The notes beneath the pieces are model-generated. The model worked only from the letters and a program-made list of their open reading frames with translations, had not been told where the DNA came from and did no database searches. Of a stretch of DNA of 64,000 nucleotides, positions 1 to 8,817 are shown in pieces. Source of the DNA: Myxococcales bacterium (GTDB lineage Bacteria > Myxococcota_C > UBA6777); NCBI GenBank assembly GCA_020632975.1, contig JACKEL010000014.1, positions 1 to 64,000 of the forward strand. The letters run 5' to 3'. Numbering within the stretch: position 1 is the stretch's first letter; the number at the start of each line of letters is the position of its first letter. The translations under genes were made by a program, and so were the position numbers.

Positions 1-2
1 CT

Positions 3-1034
3 GAGTTTTCTATGGACCGCCTCCATGTGGGAGAGGCCAGCCCCGAAGAACGGCAGGTTTGGGAAAAACATCTTGCAGGTTGCCCCCGTTGTCAGTCACG
101 TTTGGACGAACGCAACAAACAAATCGAAGAAGTGCGTGAGCTTCCTGTTTTTCGTGCGCTCCTTGAACAAGGAAGCATGGTCGCTGCTCGCTCCATGGAC
201 ACTCTCTCTTTGTCGGGGTCGGGAAGTTCGGTGGATGCGAAAAGTTCGATGGATTCGGAAGATTTGATGGTTGGTGCAACAGATCTGCAAGCATCGCTGG
301 GCACATCTCGCACAGAAAAGAAGCTCGCTACCTCTGCGCAAGGAGGATGGTCACGACTGGTGCGTCAGTGGCAAAACTGGACATTGGGCGGTTTGGTGTT
401 GGCTGCGGCAGCTTTTGCGATGCTTCATCTTTCGCAAACGAATCGCGTGCTTCTTCAAAACAAGTCCCAGTTCTTTTCGCCTCCCTCTAAACCATCGCAT
501 CCAAGCCAAACCTCACAGCGACGTGCCAAAGGAAGCAGCCCTATTTTTCGTGTGTTGTACTTTTCACAAGGAAGCAAGCACAGTGATTGGGCTCGCCACG
601 GTCAAGCATTGGCGCCAGGAGACTTGATCCAGTTTTCAGTGAAGGCGCCCAACACGTTCCATGTCATGATCTTGGGACTCAACGCAAAAGGCGAGCTTTC
701 CGTGGTGATCCCTTACCCTGGGAAGGAAAGCCTAGCCGTACGAAAAGGCGCCTCGCGTCTTCCCGAACACTCTTCCTTAGAACTTGATGATTACCTTGGT
801 TTGGAAGCATACTTGTTTTTATCTTCTCAGAAACCCTTTTCTTTTTCGGATGTAAAAGGCTTTGTCGAAGAGGCTTTTCATCACTCAGGAAAAGATTTGT
901 TACGGCTTTCTTTTCAAGAAAATCGGATCAAAGTACAGGTCTTTTTCATCCATAAACGCTCTCAAACAAAGAGACTCCACCCACCAAAGAGTCCCTTTTT
1001 GTTACAAGGGCCAAACCCTCGGAGAACGCCATGA
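3..1034 (+). CDS. Zinc-finger (anti-sigma type) membrane protein with DUF4384-like C-terminal domain, 5' partial
   Basis: The frame is open to the window edge, so the first methionine at 12 is probably internal and the true start lies upstream. The first 40 residues match the second half of an anti-sigma zinc finger: HLAGCPRCQ gives H-x3-C-x2-C, and the expected leading Cys/His is cut off. One membrane segment lies near residues 118-135 (GGLVLAAAAFAMLHL). The region after about residue 175 (GDLIQFSVKAPNTFHVMIL, then an IPYPG turn) resembles DUF4384-type domains. The stop overlaps the next start (ATGA), so the two genes are probably translationally coupled. In related bacteria such proteins accompany an ECF sigma factor, which would lie outside the window. 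Partner and signal are unknown. Confidence 0.7.
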   Translation, partial: EFSMDRLHVGEASPEERQVWEKHLAGCPRCQSRLDERNKQIEEVRELPVFRALLEQGSMVAARSMDTLSLSGSGSSVDAKSSMDSEDLMVGATDLQASLGTSRTEKKLATSAQGGWSRLVRQWQNWTLGGLVLAAAAFAMLHLSQTNRVLLQNKSQFFSPPSKPSHPSQTSQRRAKGSSPIFRVLYFSQGSKHSDWARHGQALAPGDLIQFSVKAPNTFHVMILGLNAKGELSVVIPYPGKESLAVRKGASRLPEHSSLELDDYLGLEAYLFLSSQKPFSFSDVKGFVEEAFHHSGKDLLRLSFQENRIKVQVFFIHKRSQTKRLHPPKSPFLLQGPNPRRTP

Positions 1035-2749
1035 GCCCGAAGAAAAGGTCTCATCCTTTCGAGAGCCCTTGGAAAAAACTCGCTGCACAAAGTGTTCGCG
1101 GGTTTCTTTGCGTTTGTTGGTTGGGGATCTTGGTGTTTGTGCATGGGGCCTTGGGAAAAAGCGCTTTGGCACAGTCTCAAGAAAAGAGCGACAAACGCAT
1201 AAAGAAAGGTCCTGTGCAGACTGAGGGGGCAGAGCAACGTTTGGCTTTGCTTGTGGGGAACCAACAAGGCTGGGATGGCGATCCTCGCCTACGTTACGTG
1301 CTTTCGGGCGATCTGCTGCCTTTGGCCAAACGCCTGCGCTCGTTGGGGTTCCAGGTGATCACTTTGGAAAACCAAGATGCTGGAGCGTTACGACGAACCT
1401 TGGCCAAAGTCGCTGCAAGGATTCAGCGCGAGTCACAAATTGAGACCTTTCTTTTTTATTATTCAGGTCATGCGGATCAGCACCACTTGCACTTGGGGCC
1501 ACGTCGCAAACAGCCTTTTACCTACACAGAGTTTTCGCGATTTTTTGGTCGGCTTCCTGTAGCCCGTCGTGTCGCGATCTTTGACTCTTGCTACAGTGGC
1601 GAGGTGATCCGAAAGTTTGGGGATCTGCACAAGTATCGGTCATTTTTGCGGGTTGCTCGCTCCAAGGGGATACGAAGAAGAAGGATGATCGATCTTCATC
1701 CTTTGATGTTGCCCAAAAAAGGGAACGAGCGCGGTGTGCGGATCTTGGCCTCTAGCTTGGAGCTCTCTTGGGAAGTTCAGCGTTATCGTGCCTCGACCTT
1801 TACGCATCATCTCTTACAAGGTTTAGGGGGAAAGGCTGATCTCAATCGGGATGGAAAGATTACACTCGATGAATTGTTTGATTATACCAGCCAAAAAGTT
1901 TCCTTCGAAACAGGTCAAAAGCCTCAACAACTTGTGTTATTAGAGCGCCAAGAACCTTATGCGATTGCCCCCGCGTATCGGGCACGTCTGCGCATTGGGG
2001 CGGATGTCTTGGGGTATCTCAAGGTTGCGGTCTCCAACTTCGTCTGGGTGCAACAGAAAAAGTCGCGTCGCGCATTGCGTTTGGCTGTGGTCGATGGGAT
2101 GGGAAGCGTCTTTTTGGAGCGTCGAGGGCGCTGTTTTCGTCAGTCGATCCGCGTGCCAAAAGGGGAAGAAGTGACGCTGGGTTCGCGTTGGGAAGCTGTG
2201 CGTTGCCAACGCGATCATCTGCGTCGCAAGGGGCTTTTGGTGCTTCCTGCGCAACCTTATCAAGAACCTACAAACGAGCATGGATTTTCCGTGGCATTGC
2301 TTGGGAGCCTTGGTGGATTCAAGTTGGCGAGCTTGCAATTTTTTCAAGGTGGCGGCGGGCTCAATGTGCGGTTTTTCGATTTATTTGGTTTTGGGATCTG
2401 GGTGGATTATAGCGCCCCTCAAGATCGCTCTTTTACTTTGACGCATATCCTGTTTCGCCCAGAAATCGGTCTCAATCGCAGTTTTCTGTTCCAAGGATCG
2501 CAGATCAAAATCTTTTTTGGAGTGCATGGTATCGCGGGTCTCATCCTGCAACAAGCAAAAGAACAAAGTGAGTCGATCCTCGCGTTGACTTTGGGTGGAG
2601 GTGTGCATTTCGACTTGTCTTGGTGGTTTTCACGGCATGTTGGGATGCGAATGGGGGTGCAAGGCCAAGTCCGACACACCCCGATATCACAGGGAAGTCC
2701 GCTCACTGCCATGGGAGAGGTATACCTTGGTATCGTCTTTGGTACGTAA
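1031..2749 (+). CDS. Caspase-like (peptidase C14) protein with C-terminal barrel-like domain
   Basis: This 572-residue protein has an N-terminal membrane segment (about 22-45) that suggests export or anchoring. The caspase p20 fold follows at about 68-310, with catalytic His147 in FYYSGHAD and Cys187 in FDSCYSGEV, so both dyad residues are present. An EF-hand-like calcium loop (ADLNRDGKITLDE, about 269-281) sits in the catalytic domain. Residues about 410-572 form a Gly/aromatic-rich, alternating hydrophobic region ending VYLGIVFGT, like an outer-membrane barrel or autotransporter-like C-terminus. It overlaps the preceding gene by 4 bp. Caspase-like proteases usually cut after Arg/Lys (metacaspases) or Asp; the specificity here is unknown. 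The catalytic call is firm; the barrel is an inference from pattern. Confidence 0.8.
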   Translation: MSPKKRSHPFESPWKKLAAQSVRGFLCVCWLGILVFVHGALGKSALAQSQEKSDKRIKKGPVQTEGAEQRLALLVGNQQGWDGDPRLRYVLSGDLLPLAKRLRSLGFQVITLENQDAGALRRTLAKVAARIQRESQIETFLFYYSGHADQHHLHLGPRRKQPFTYTEFSRFFGRLPVARRVAIFDSCYSGEVIRKFGDLHKYRSFLRVARSKGIRRRRMIDLHPLMLPKKGNERGVRILASSLELSWEVQRYRASTFTHHLLQGLGGKADLNRDGKITLDELFDYTSQKVSFETGQKPQQLVLLERQEPYAIAPAYRARLRIGADVLGYLKVAVSNFVWVQQKKSRRALRLAVVDGMGSVFLERRGRCFRQSIRVPKGEEVTLGSRWEAVRCQRDHLRRKGLLVLPAQPYQEPTNEHGFSVALLGSLGGFKLASLQFFQGGGGLNVRFFDLFGFGIWVDYSAPQDRSFTLTHILFRPEIGLNRSFLFQGSQIKIFFGVHGIAGLILQQAKEQSESILALTLGGGVHFDLSWWFSRHVGMRMGVQGQVRHTPISQGSPLTAMGEVYLGIVFGT

Positions 2750-2960
2750 GTCTTGCGGATTAAAGTCTGATAGAAAAAGTATTTTTTATGAACATCAATT
2801 TTAAAGAAATACTGAAAAAAAGAGAAAGGGAGGTTCGGTTTTGAAAGAGTGTCTTGTCAATGCGTATGAAAGCCCTTGCAAGGACTCTTGGAATCTTTTG
2901 AACCTTTCTCATCATGACATCATGGGTGCATACCCTAGGCGATGTCGATAGGAGTTTGTC

Positions 2961-5381
2961 GTGCGAAGACTTCGACTTTTTACCCTCTTTTTTTTGGGAA
3001 TACTTTGGACGAGTACGCTTTCCTTTTCTGGTTGTGGGGTGCTGAAAGAGTGTTTTGTGGACAAAGACTGTCCCACCTCAAAGGTCTGCCAGCAAGGAAA
3101 CTGTGTTGCGGAGACGCAACCTTGCGCAGCGACGGGTGGTACGCAGTGTGGAGCAGATTGCGTGGATCTTCGCACGAGCGACGCTCATTGTGGTGCTTGT
3201 GGAAAGACGTGTCCAGCAGGGTCTTCTTGTCGTAGTGGTGCGTGTGCAAACGTGACGAAGCCTTGCACGAACGACGCAGATTGCTCTAGCTCGCAGGTCT
3301 GCAAAAATGGCGTATGCAGCGTCAATTGCGCTTCTGGGCTGACCCAGTGCGGCTCGCTTTGTGTAGAGATCAACGCAAATGCTTTCCATTGTGGAGCGTG
3401 CAACAACGCTTGTGCTTCGGGTCAGTCTTGTTCGGGTGGTATCTGTCGCCCCACTGCTTGCTCAAACGACGCAGAATGCGGAAGCGGCAAGAAGTGCGTC
3501 AATGGTACATGCTCAAGTGCAACGGGCTGCTTGAGTACCGCAGAGTGTCCCCCCAATCGTATCTGCTCGGCTGGCCAATGCTTGGTGGTTTGCACGGATG
3601 ATACGAACTGTTCGAGTGGCGAGACATGCCAGGGCGGTATGTGTAAGCCTGCTTCTGTATGCACGCCATCACAAGAGTATTGCGATGGTAAAGACAATGA
3701 CTGCGACGGAAAAGTCGATGAAACGTGCCAAGATCGACCCATCGATATCCTTTTTGTGATCGATAACTCAGGTTCGATGGCCCAAGAACAAAAGAAATTA
3801 AAAGATAATGCTGGTTTTTTTGTTCAAAGTCTCGCCAACAAAAATGTGAAAAATTACCATATCGGCGTCGTCACCACGGATATGGACAAGACCTTTAATC
3901 CGCAAGGTTGGGGGCGTTTGTTTCAAGCTGATCCCTCCGTGCCAAAGATTATCTCCTCTAGCCTTGGGGCCACGAAGATCGTCGATGCTTTTCAAAAGAA
4001 TGTACTTGTTGGGACACGTGGCTCGAACTTCGAACGTCACTTTGAGTCTGTCCAAACTGCGCTTTCTCCCAGCTCCCAAGGGGGATTTGAAGAGACTGAC
4101 AACAAAGGTTTCTTGCGACCTAATTCTTTGTTGGTCGTGATCTTTGTGACAGATGAAGACGATTGCTCTCACAGTGGGCGACTCGATGAACGCAAAACCT
4201 CCGAGTCTTGTTATTATCCTTCAACGGAAACCCTGAAAGATGATCAAGGAAATCCGCTTATTGGAGCAGATGGGAATCCTGAAAAAGGTCAGATGGATCG
4301 ACTCAATCCCGTGTCAGGATTTACGACCTTTCTCAAAGGACTTCGCAAAGATATCCTTGTGATGGGCTTGATCGGAAACCCTTACATCTATCAATCTGGA
4401 ACCACCACACCCATCGTTGCTTGTACCAATGACGCTTTGTGCGGTGCTGGCGGACATTGCTCTTTTACAGACAACGGCGATCGCAAGTGTTCAGGTTGTT
4501 CTTCTGTGGATGCAGGTGCGTATGGGGGACTGCGTGTGTACGACGCCATCCAACAAACTGCTTTTGGTGACCCCAAGAATCTGTGGGCGCCGATATGCGG
4601 CGATAATGTGGCTTATTCGGATGCACTCGCGCGCTTTGCGGAGACGATCGCTGTACGTTCAGGGGCTTCTTGCTCGAATGGCAAAGAAAACTGCAACAGT
4701 CTCGACGATGACTGTGATGGAAAAGTCGATGAGGCCTGCGTTTGCGCTCCAGGTTTGCTTTTGTGCAATGGCGTCTGCCTCAACGCTCACAAAGATCGCA
4801 ACAACTGCGGAAGCTGCGGGAAAGTCTGCGCATCGACCGAGACTTGTACCAACGGAACTTGCGTGGGGCCTTGCACGAACGGAGAGATCAGCTGCAACGG
4901 GCAGTGCGTGAATGTGCAAACGGACACCTCAAACTGTGGGGCTTGTGGAAATCGTTGCCCAAGCGGGCTGATTTGTGCGTCTGGATCGTGTCTCCGCACT
5001 TGTCCCACTGGGCTCGATATCTGCAAAGACCAGTGTGTAAGTCTTTCAAATGATCGCACAAACTGCGGCTCCTGCGGAAATGCTTGTTCTGGAGGTAAAG
5101 TTTGCGCGGGTGGGCTTTGCCTTGCGAATTGTCCCCAAGGTGCACCCACGGATTGCGGTAACGCGTGCGCCAATATACAAAATAATACCGATCATTGCGG
5201 TGCTTGCGGGATTAAGTGCAATCCCAGCCAGGTTTGTTCGCAAGGCGTTTGTAAGTGTGATGTTGGGCAAATCTTTTGTAATCGAAAGTGCACAGACATA
5301 CAAACCGATACCGCGAATTGCGGTAGTTGCGGTAATGCTTGTGCTACAGGACAGACTTGCTCCGCTGGTATCTGCCAATAA
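2961..5381 (+). CDS. Cys-rich lipoprotein with von Willebrand factor A domain
   Basis: The start is GTG, supported by AGGAG at about 2950-2954. The signal peptide ends in a lipobox (LSFSGC, Cys24), so this is probably a surface or outer-membrane lipoprotein. Residues about 30-255 and 570-806 are tandem Cys-rich repeats of about 35-40 residues (pattern NCGxCGxxC...CxxGxC), typical of extracellular proteins of this lineage. Two MopE-like motifs (CDGKDNDCDGKVDE, about 240; a variant about 577) flank the central vWA domain (about 258-560), whose MIDAS motif DNSGS is intact. The vWA domain probably binds a metal-dependent ligand and the Cys repeats form a rigid disulphide-bonded stalk. Function unknown; adhesion or substrate capture are possibilities. 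Confidence 0.75.
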   Translation: MRRLRLFTLFFLGILWTSTLSFSGCGVLKECFVDKDCPTSKVCQQGNCVAETQPCAATGGTQCGADCVDLRTSDAHCGACGKTCPAGSSCRSGACANVTKPCTNDADCSSSQVCKNGVCSVNCASGLTQCGSLCVEINANAFHCGACNNACASGQSCSGGICRPTACSNDAECGSGKKCVNGTCSSATGCLSTAECPPNRICSAGQCLVVCTDDTNCSSGETCQGGMCKPASVCTPSQEYCDGKDNDCDGKVDETCQDRPIDILFVIDNSGSMAQEQKKLKDNAGFFVQSLANKNVKNYHIGVVTTDMDKTFNPQGWGRLFQADPSVPKIISSSLGATKIVDAFQKNVLVGTRGSNFERHFESVQTALSPSSQGGFEETDNKGFLRPNSLLVVIFVTDEDDCSHSGRLDERKTSESCYYPSTETLKDDQGNPLIGADGNPEKGQMDRLNPVSGFTTFLKGLRKDILVMGLIGNPYIYQSGTTTPIVACTNDALCGAGGHCSFTDNGDRKCSGCSSVDAGAYGGLRVYDAIQQTAFGDPKNLWAPICGDNVAYSDALARFAETIAVRSGASCSNGKENCNSLDDDCDGKVDEACVCAPGLLLCNGVCLNAHKDRNNCGSCGKVCASTETCTNGTCVGPCTNGEISCNGQCVNVQTDTSNCGACGNRCPSGLICASGSCLRTCPTGLDICKDQCVSLSNDRTNCGSCGNACSGGKVCAGGLCLANCPQGAPTDCGNACANIQNNTDHCGACGIKCNPSQVCSQGVCKCDVGQIFCNRKCTDIQTDTANCGSCGNACATGQTCSAGICQ

Positions 5382-5437
5382 TCCCCAGCCTGTCTTTTTG
5401 GATAGAGAGAGCTTTGGGGAAAGGGCCGGATATTCGG

Positions 5438-6631
5438 TTAAAAAAGAGGGGAGGGGGATTGGACGAGGGAGAAGCCTGCGATCAGTTCGGTGGATTGTTT
5501 TTCGATGACAGATGTAGGTGTCATGCGCAACAACAGGTTGCGGAAAGAGGCCGCAAAAGGAGAAGACCACTGGTTGATCTTGCCGAACTGACGGGACTTT
5601 TTCATAAATGTTTTGACGCGGGTTTCGCGTACTTTGCGATATTTTTGTAAGACTTCTTCTATAGAGCCGCCTTGGTGCAACAAAGAGCCCAAGATCCCAA
5701 CATCTTCGAGTGCTTGCGCTGCACCTTGCCCCATATTGGGCGTCATCGCGTGGCAAGCATCTCCTATCAAAACGACGCGCCCACGGTACCAATAAGGCTG
5801 ATCGATGTCCGCAAGAGGATGCCACAAGATCGGTGTTTCTTCTGTCAAAGACGCCAGTACCGCGGGGACATCGCCTCCAAAGTCTTTGAACAACTCACGC
5901 AACAAACCAAGCGGATCTTTGTTGTCTGCCCCATAATCTGCGGGAGCACTCAACGTCGTGAAACAGTAAAGCTTGTTATCTCCAATAGGAACAAGGCCAA
6001 AACGACGTCCGCGACCAACCATCTCTGTCATGTGGTTGCGTTGGATCACATTCTCGCAAATGAACCGCCAACACACATAACCCGCATAAGTCGGCTCTTT
6101 TGGTGCCTCAGGCCAAATCAATTCTCGCACCTTGGAGTGCAAGCCGTCCGCACCGATCACAAGATCGTATTCTCCCGAACGACCCGATGAAAATGTGACT
6201 TGTGCACGCTCTCCCTGCTGTTCGATGCTTGTGACCGTTTCGCCCATGTGGATATCCGCACCCTCGCAAGCCTCCAACAACGACTCATGGAGCAACGCGC
6301 GATGGATGCCATAGGAGGGACCAAACTTTTCCGTCATCACACGCAAGGTGAGCTGGCTCAAAGAGCGCCCTGATTGCTCCGCAAAGTCGCCATCCTCCAA
6401 CAAACGCCCACGCTTTTTGATCGCTCCCTCTACACCCAACAAACGCAACACGGCTGTCGCATTGCATTGCAAGACAATACCCGCTCCCAAAGGACGCCAA
6501 GTCTCCGCACGTTCCACCACCTCGACAGATCGGCCTTGTCGCAACATACAGATCGCCATCGCTAGACCCGCGATCCCTCCTCCTACCACCAAGACTCGAT
6601 CCGCTTCACTTTGACCTTGTTGCTTGCTCAC
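5438..6631 (-). CDS. FAD-dependent monooxygenase (class A flavoprotein hydroxylase)
   Basis: A 397-residue protein of typical family length. It has the N-terminal dinucleotide-binding motif VVGGGIAGLAMA, the DG motif (LVIGADGLHSKVR) that contacts FAD and NAD(P)H, and the GD motif (VVLIGDACHAMTPNMGQG) that binds the FAD ribityl chain. The start is GTG with AAAGGAGG five bases upstream. The family hydroxylates or epoxidises aromatic or polycyclic substrates using NAD(P)H and O2 (salicylate/urate hydroxylase, UbiH and zeaxanthin epoxidase relatives). The substrate cannot be told from sequence. It is divergent from a TetR regulator whose intergenic region carries candidate operators, so it is likely induced by a small ligand. 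Confidence 0.85.
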   Translation of the reverse strand: MSKQQGQSEADRVLVVGGGIAGLAMAICMLRQGRSVEVVERAETWRPLGAGIVLQCNATAVLRLLGVEGAIKKRGRLLEDGDFAEQSGRSLSQLTLRVMTEKFGPSYGIHRALLHESLLEACEGADIHMGETVTSIEQQGERAQVTFSSGRSGEYDLVIGADGLHSKVRELIWPEAPKEPTYAGYVCWRFICENVIQRNHMTEMVGRGRRFGLVPIGDNKLYCFTTLSAPADYGADNKDPLGLLRELFKDFGGDVPAVLASLTEETPILWHPLADIDQPYWYRGRVVLIGDACHAMTPNMGQGAAQALEDVGILGSLLHQGGSIEEVLQKYRKVRETRVKTFMKKSRQFGKINQWSSPFAASFRNLLLRMTPTSVIEKQSTELIAGFSLVQSPSPLF

Positions 6632-6696
6632 TTGTGCCTCCTTTGGCCTCTTTTTTCTTGGCCTTTCGCTCGTTTCGCGTTACATTCTGTTTTCCA

Positions 6697-6738
6697 TGAA
6701 CGCGTTCAATGATCTTGTTCAATGAGCGTGGTCAATGA
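6697..6738. promoter_or_regulatory. Candidate TetR-family operator cluster between divergent genes
   Basis: A perfect 12-bp palindrome TGAACGCGTTCA lies at 6697-6708. The nonamer GTTCAATGA occurs at 6704 and 6717, with GGTCAATGA at 6730, giving three direct repeats spaced exactly 13 bp. The cluster sits between the monooxygenase (starts 6631, minus) and the TetR gene (starts 6783, plus), where autoregulation and divergent control would be expected. The sequence pattern is observed; binding by this regulator is inference. Confidence 0.5.
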
Positions 6739-6782
6739 AATGAATCAGGGAGAGAGATTTGTCAAGAGAAAAGGGAAAATCG

Positions 6783-7394
6783 ATGAGCAAGAGGTTGCAA
6801 CAAAAGGAAGAAACACGTGCGGCGTTGTTGTCTTCCGCCCGAGAGTTGTTTGTGGAGCGTGGTTACGACGACACGACGATGCGGCATCTTGCGAAAAAGG
6901 CCGGTGTTGCAGCAGGTACAGTGTTTGCGCACTTTCCCGACAAAGCTTCTTTGTTGGCTGCGATCTTTTACGATTTCATCGAAGAGACGATGGAAGGGGC
7001 TTATGCGACGTTGGATACTAAGGCTACGTCAGAGGAGCAGATGGCTCACATGGTGCGTTGTTTGTTTCGACGTTATGCAGAAAACCCCAATCTATCGAGA
7101 ACTTTGGTGAAGGAGTCTTTCTTTTTGAGTGGAGAGTGGGGCGATCGGATGACAGAGCAAGGTCTGGCATTTTTGCGATGGATGGAAGGCTTGTTGGAGA
7201 GAGAACGCGAGCGAGGGGAGTTGCGAGAAGGCGTCGAGTTGAGCATCGCAGCTTTGGGGATCTGGTCGCATTATACAACAGCGTTGATCTTCGGATTGCG
7301 CGAAGGGATGGAGGATTTCGAGCGCTATGTCGGGATCTTTTCGATGTTGTTGGGGCAGTCGATGCGGGGGTATCGAAAGTCAACGGAGGGCTGA
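6783..7394 (+). CDS. TetR/AcrR family transcriptional regulator
   Basis: The N-terminal helix-turn-helix is clear: RAALLSSARELFVERGYDD, then TTMRHLAKKAGVAAGTVFAH and FPDKASLLAAIF. The helical C-terminal ligand-binding half (about residues 60-200) is family-specific and not diagnostic. I chose ATG 6783 because AAAAGGGA lies a good distance upstream; an in-frame TTG at 6759 would add eight residues. Length of about 203 residues fits the family. It is divergent from the FAD monooxygenase and probably represses it and itself through the repeats at 6697-6738. The ligand is unknown, perhaps the monooxygenase substrate. Confidence 0.85.
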   Translation: MSKRLQQKEETRAALLSSARELFVERGYDDTTMRHLAKKAGVAAGTVFAHFPDKASLLAAIFYDFIEETMEGAYATLDTKATSEEQMAHMVRCLFRRYAENPNLSRTLVKESFFLSGEWGDRMTEQGLAFLRWMEGLLERERERGELREGVELSIAALGIWSHYTTALIFGLREGMEDFERYVGIFSMLLGQSMRGYRKSTEG

Positions 7395-7536
7395 AAGGGA
7401 GGTTTTTGGGGAGGCATCGCGCATCGTTGTGACTCGTGGGGGTTGTGATCTGAAGAGGGGTTGTGCATGTTGCATAGGTTCGATAAAGCGACCAAAAAGA
7501 GCAGGCAACTGTGTTTTGTAAGATAAGGAGTCAAAG

Positions 7537-8010
7537 ATGCGATTGCGCGAGTTGTTGTTGTTGTTGTGTTTGGTGCCGTTTGTTTGGAACGGCGCGGACA
7601 ACAAGGAAGATGCGAAGCCTAAACCTGGTGTGAAAGAAGATCATTACAAGTTGGACCTTCCTCGCTTGATTGAGACCGTCCGTCCGCGCTTTGCGAAGTT
7701 GCCCCCCAATGCAAAACCCATGGCCGAAAAGATGATGAAAGCGTTGAAGAAGATGCGGATGCGACTTGTGTTGCGCTCCGCACCAAAGCAACTGGCTTTT
7801 CTCTCGTCTCGCGTGATGAATCCCTTCACACAAAAGATGAAACACAAAAAAGATCAACTTGAATGGGTGGTCGAAAAAGATGTTGTCGTGATTTATCCGC
7901 CCAAAGGGAAAAAAGGCAAGCAAGCTTTGTTTTGTCGCCGCGATGGTAAAAATCTCGATTGTCGCGATCGCAAGGGCGTTCCACAACTCTACTTTGTGCG
8001 CGTGAAATAA
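7537..8010 (+). CDS. Small exported basic hypothetical protein
   Basis: A 157-residue protein with a short signal-like N-terminus (MRLRELLLLLCLVPFVWNGA), followed by a Lys-rich soluble domain with two Cys near the C-terminus (LFCRRDGKNLDCRDRKG). No family is recognised. The next gene starts 29 bp downstream and also encodes a small exported protein, so the two probably form an operon. Its N-terminal peptide lacks a clean lipobox, so a periplasmic location is more likely than a lipoprotein. Confidence 0.6.
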   Translation: MRLRELLLLLCLVPFVWNGADNKEDAKPKPGVKEDHYKLDLPRLIETVRPRFAKLPPNAKPMAEKMMKALKKMRMRLVLRSAPKQLAFLSSRVMNPFTQKMKHKKDQLEWVVEKDVVVIYPPKGKKGKQALFCRRDGKNLDCRDRKGVPQLYFVRVK

Positions 8011-8039
8011 TGTGCCGCTCGTTTTGGTGGGGTCTGTCG

Positions 8040-8510
8040 ATGAACAAGATGTCGATGGTGCGGCTCTTTTGGGGGCTGCTCTTGGTGCTGGGGATGGGAG
8101 CCTGCAAAAGCGCTGAAGTGGAAGGCGTGTACGTCCTCGAACGCAAGCAAATGAAAGAGATCGCGAAAGAGGAAGTGGATGCTTTGTCCAAAAATCCGAA
8201 TCAATTTGCGCAGTTTCACCGTGTGATGTTGGGGCGGATGGATGTGGTCTTGGAGCTTGGACGCGAAGGAAAAGCCTCCATGACCATGATGATGCCCAAC
8301 CCCTTTATTAAAGGCCGCGTGGAAAAGCGGATCGATCGGGGAACTTGGCGCTTCTCTCGCGGATATATGGAGCTACGCCTTGCCCCTGAAGGAAAAAGCC
8401 AGACAAGCCTCTCCGTTTGCGAGTGGAGCAAAGAAAAGATCGTCTGTTCCTACGATGCAGCGGGGAAAAAAGCCGAGATGGTTTTTTATCGCCAATCCAT
8501 AAAAAAATAA
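8040..8510 (+). CDS. Small lipoprotein, hypothetical
   Basis: From ATG 8040 the product is about 156 residues with a classical lipobox (LVLGMGAC, Cys at about 21), preceded by a GGTGGGG ribosome site. The mature part (VEGVYVLERKQMKEIAKEE..., then GTWRFSRGYMELRL and ICSYDAAGKKAEMVFYRQ) looks like a small beta-rich domain of the kind that reports 'value versus threshold' lipocalin-like folds, but no family is assigned. The frame extends upstream to 7959, overlapping the preceding gene; the signal peptide and ribosome site favour 8040. Confidence 0.6.
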   Translation: MNKMSMVRLFWGLLLVLGMGACKSAEVEGVYVLERKQMKEIAKEEVDALSKNPNQFAQFHRVMLGRMDVVLELGREGKASMTMMMPNPFIKGRVEKRIDRGTWRFSRGYMELRLAPEGKSQTSLSVCEWSKEKIVCSYDAAGKKAEMVFYRQSIKK

Positions 8511-8520
8511 AAAATATTTC

Positions 8521-8817
8521 AGGATATTCGGGGGATATGCGGGCGGCCACCGCCGCCGCAATCATGCGGGGATATGCGAGGATATGCAGGCGACCACAGA
8601 GGGCCGCCCGTGATATGGGATATGTCGGGGAATATCATCCAGGGGCGGCCACCGCCGCCCAATTATGCGGGAATATATATGTGGGATATATGGAATATAT
8701 ATGTGGAATATATGGGATATCCCAGGGGCGGCCCTCCGTGGCCGCCCAATCATGCGGGGATATGCGGGGGATATCGGGCGCCCGATCATCCGCCCGTGAT
8801 GTGTGATATGCGGGATA
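8521..8817. repeat. Mosaic of GC-rich hairpins and GGATAT-type words (REP-like)
   Basis: The gap between the lipoprotein and rsmI holds three copies of a hairpin plus tail. They start at 8541 (GGGCGGCCACCGCCGCC), 8642 (GGGGCGGCCACCGCCGCCC) and 8725 (GGGGCGGCC-CTCCGT-GGCCGCCC, 8-bp stem and 6-nt loop). Each is followed by a tail like AATCATGCGGGGATATGCG. About a dozen GATAT words fill the rest, and a distant arm GGCCGCCC (8602-8609) can pair with 8541-8548. No coding pattern is convincing. It may be a mobile REP-like element or a stable mRNA 3' structure for one or both convergent genes. Confidence 0.6.

Noticed and set aside
8417..8806. A plus-strand open frame running through the hairpin mosaic
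   Set aside because: Its translation is a Gly/Ala/Arg mixture generated by the repeat words, without ribosome site or protein-like pattern.
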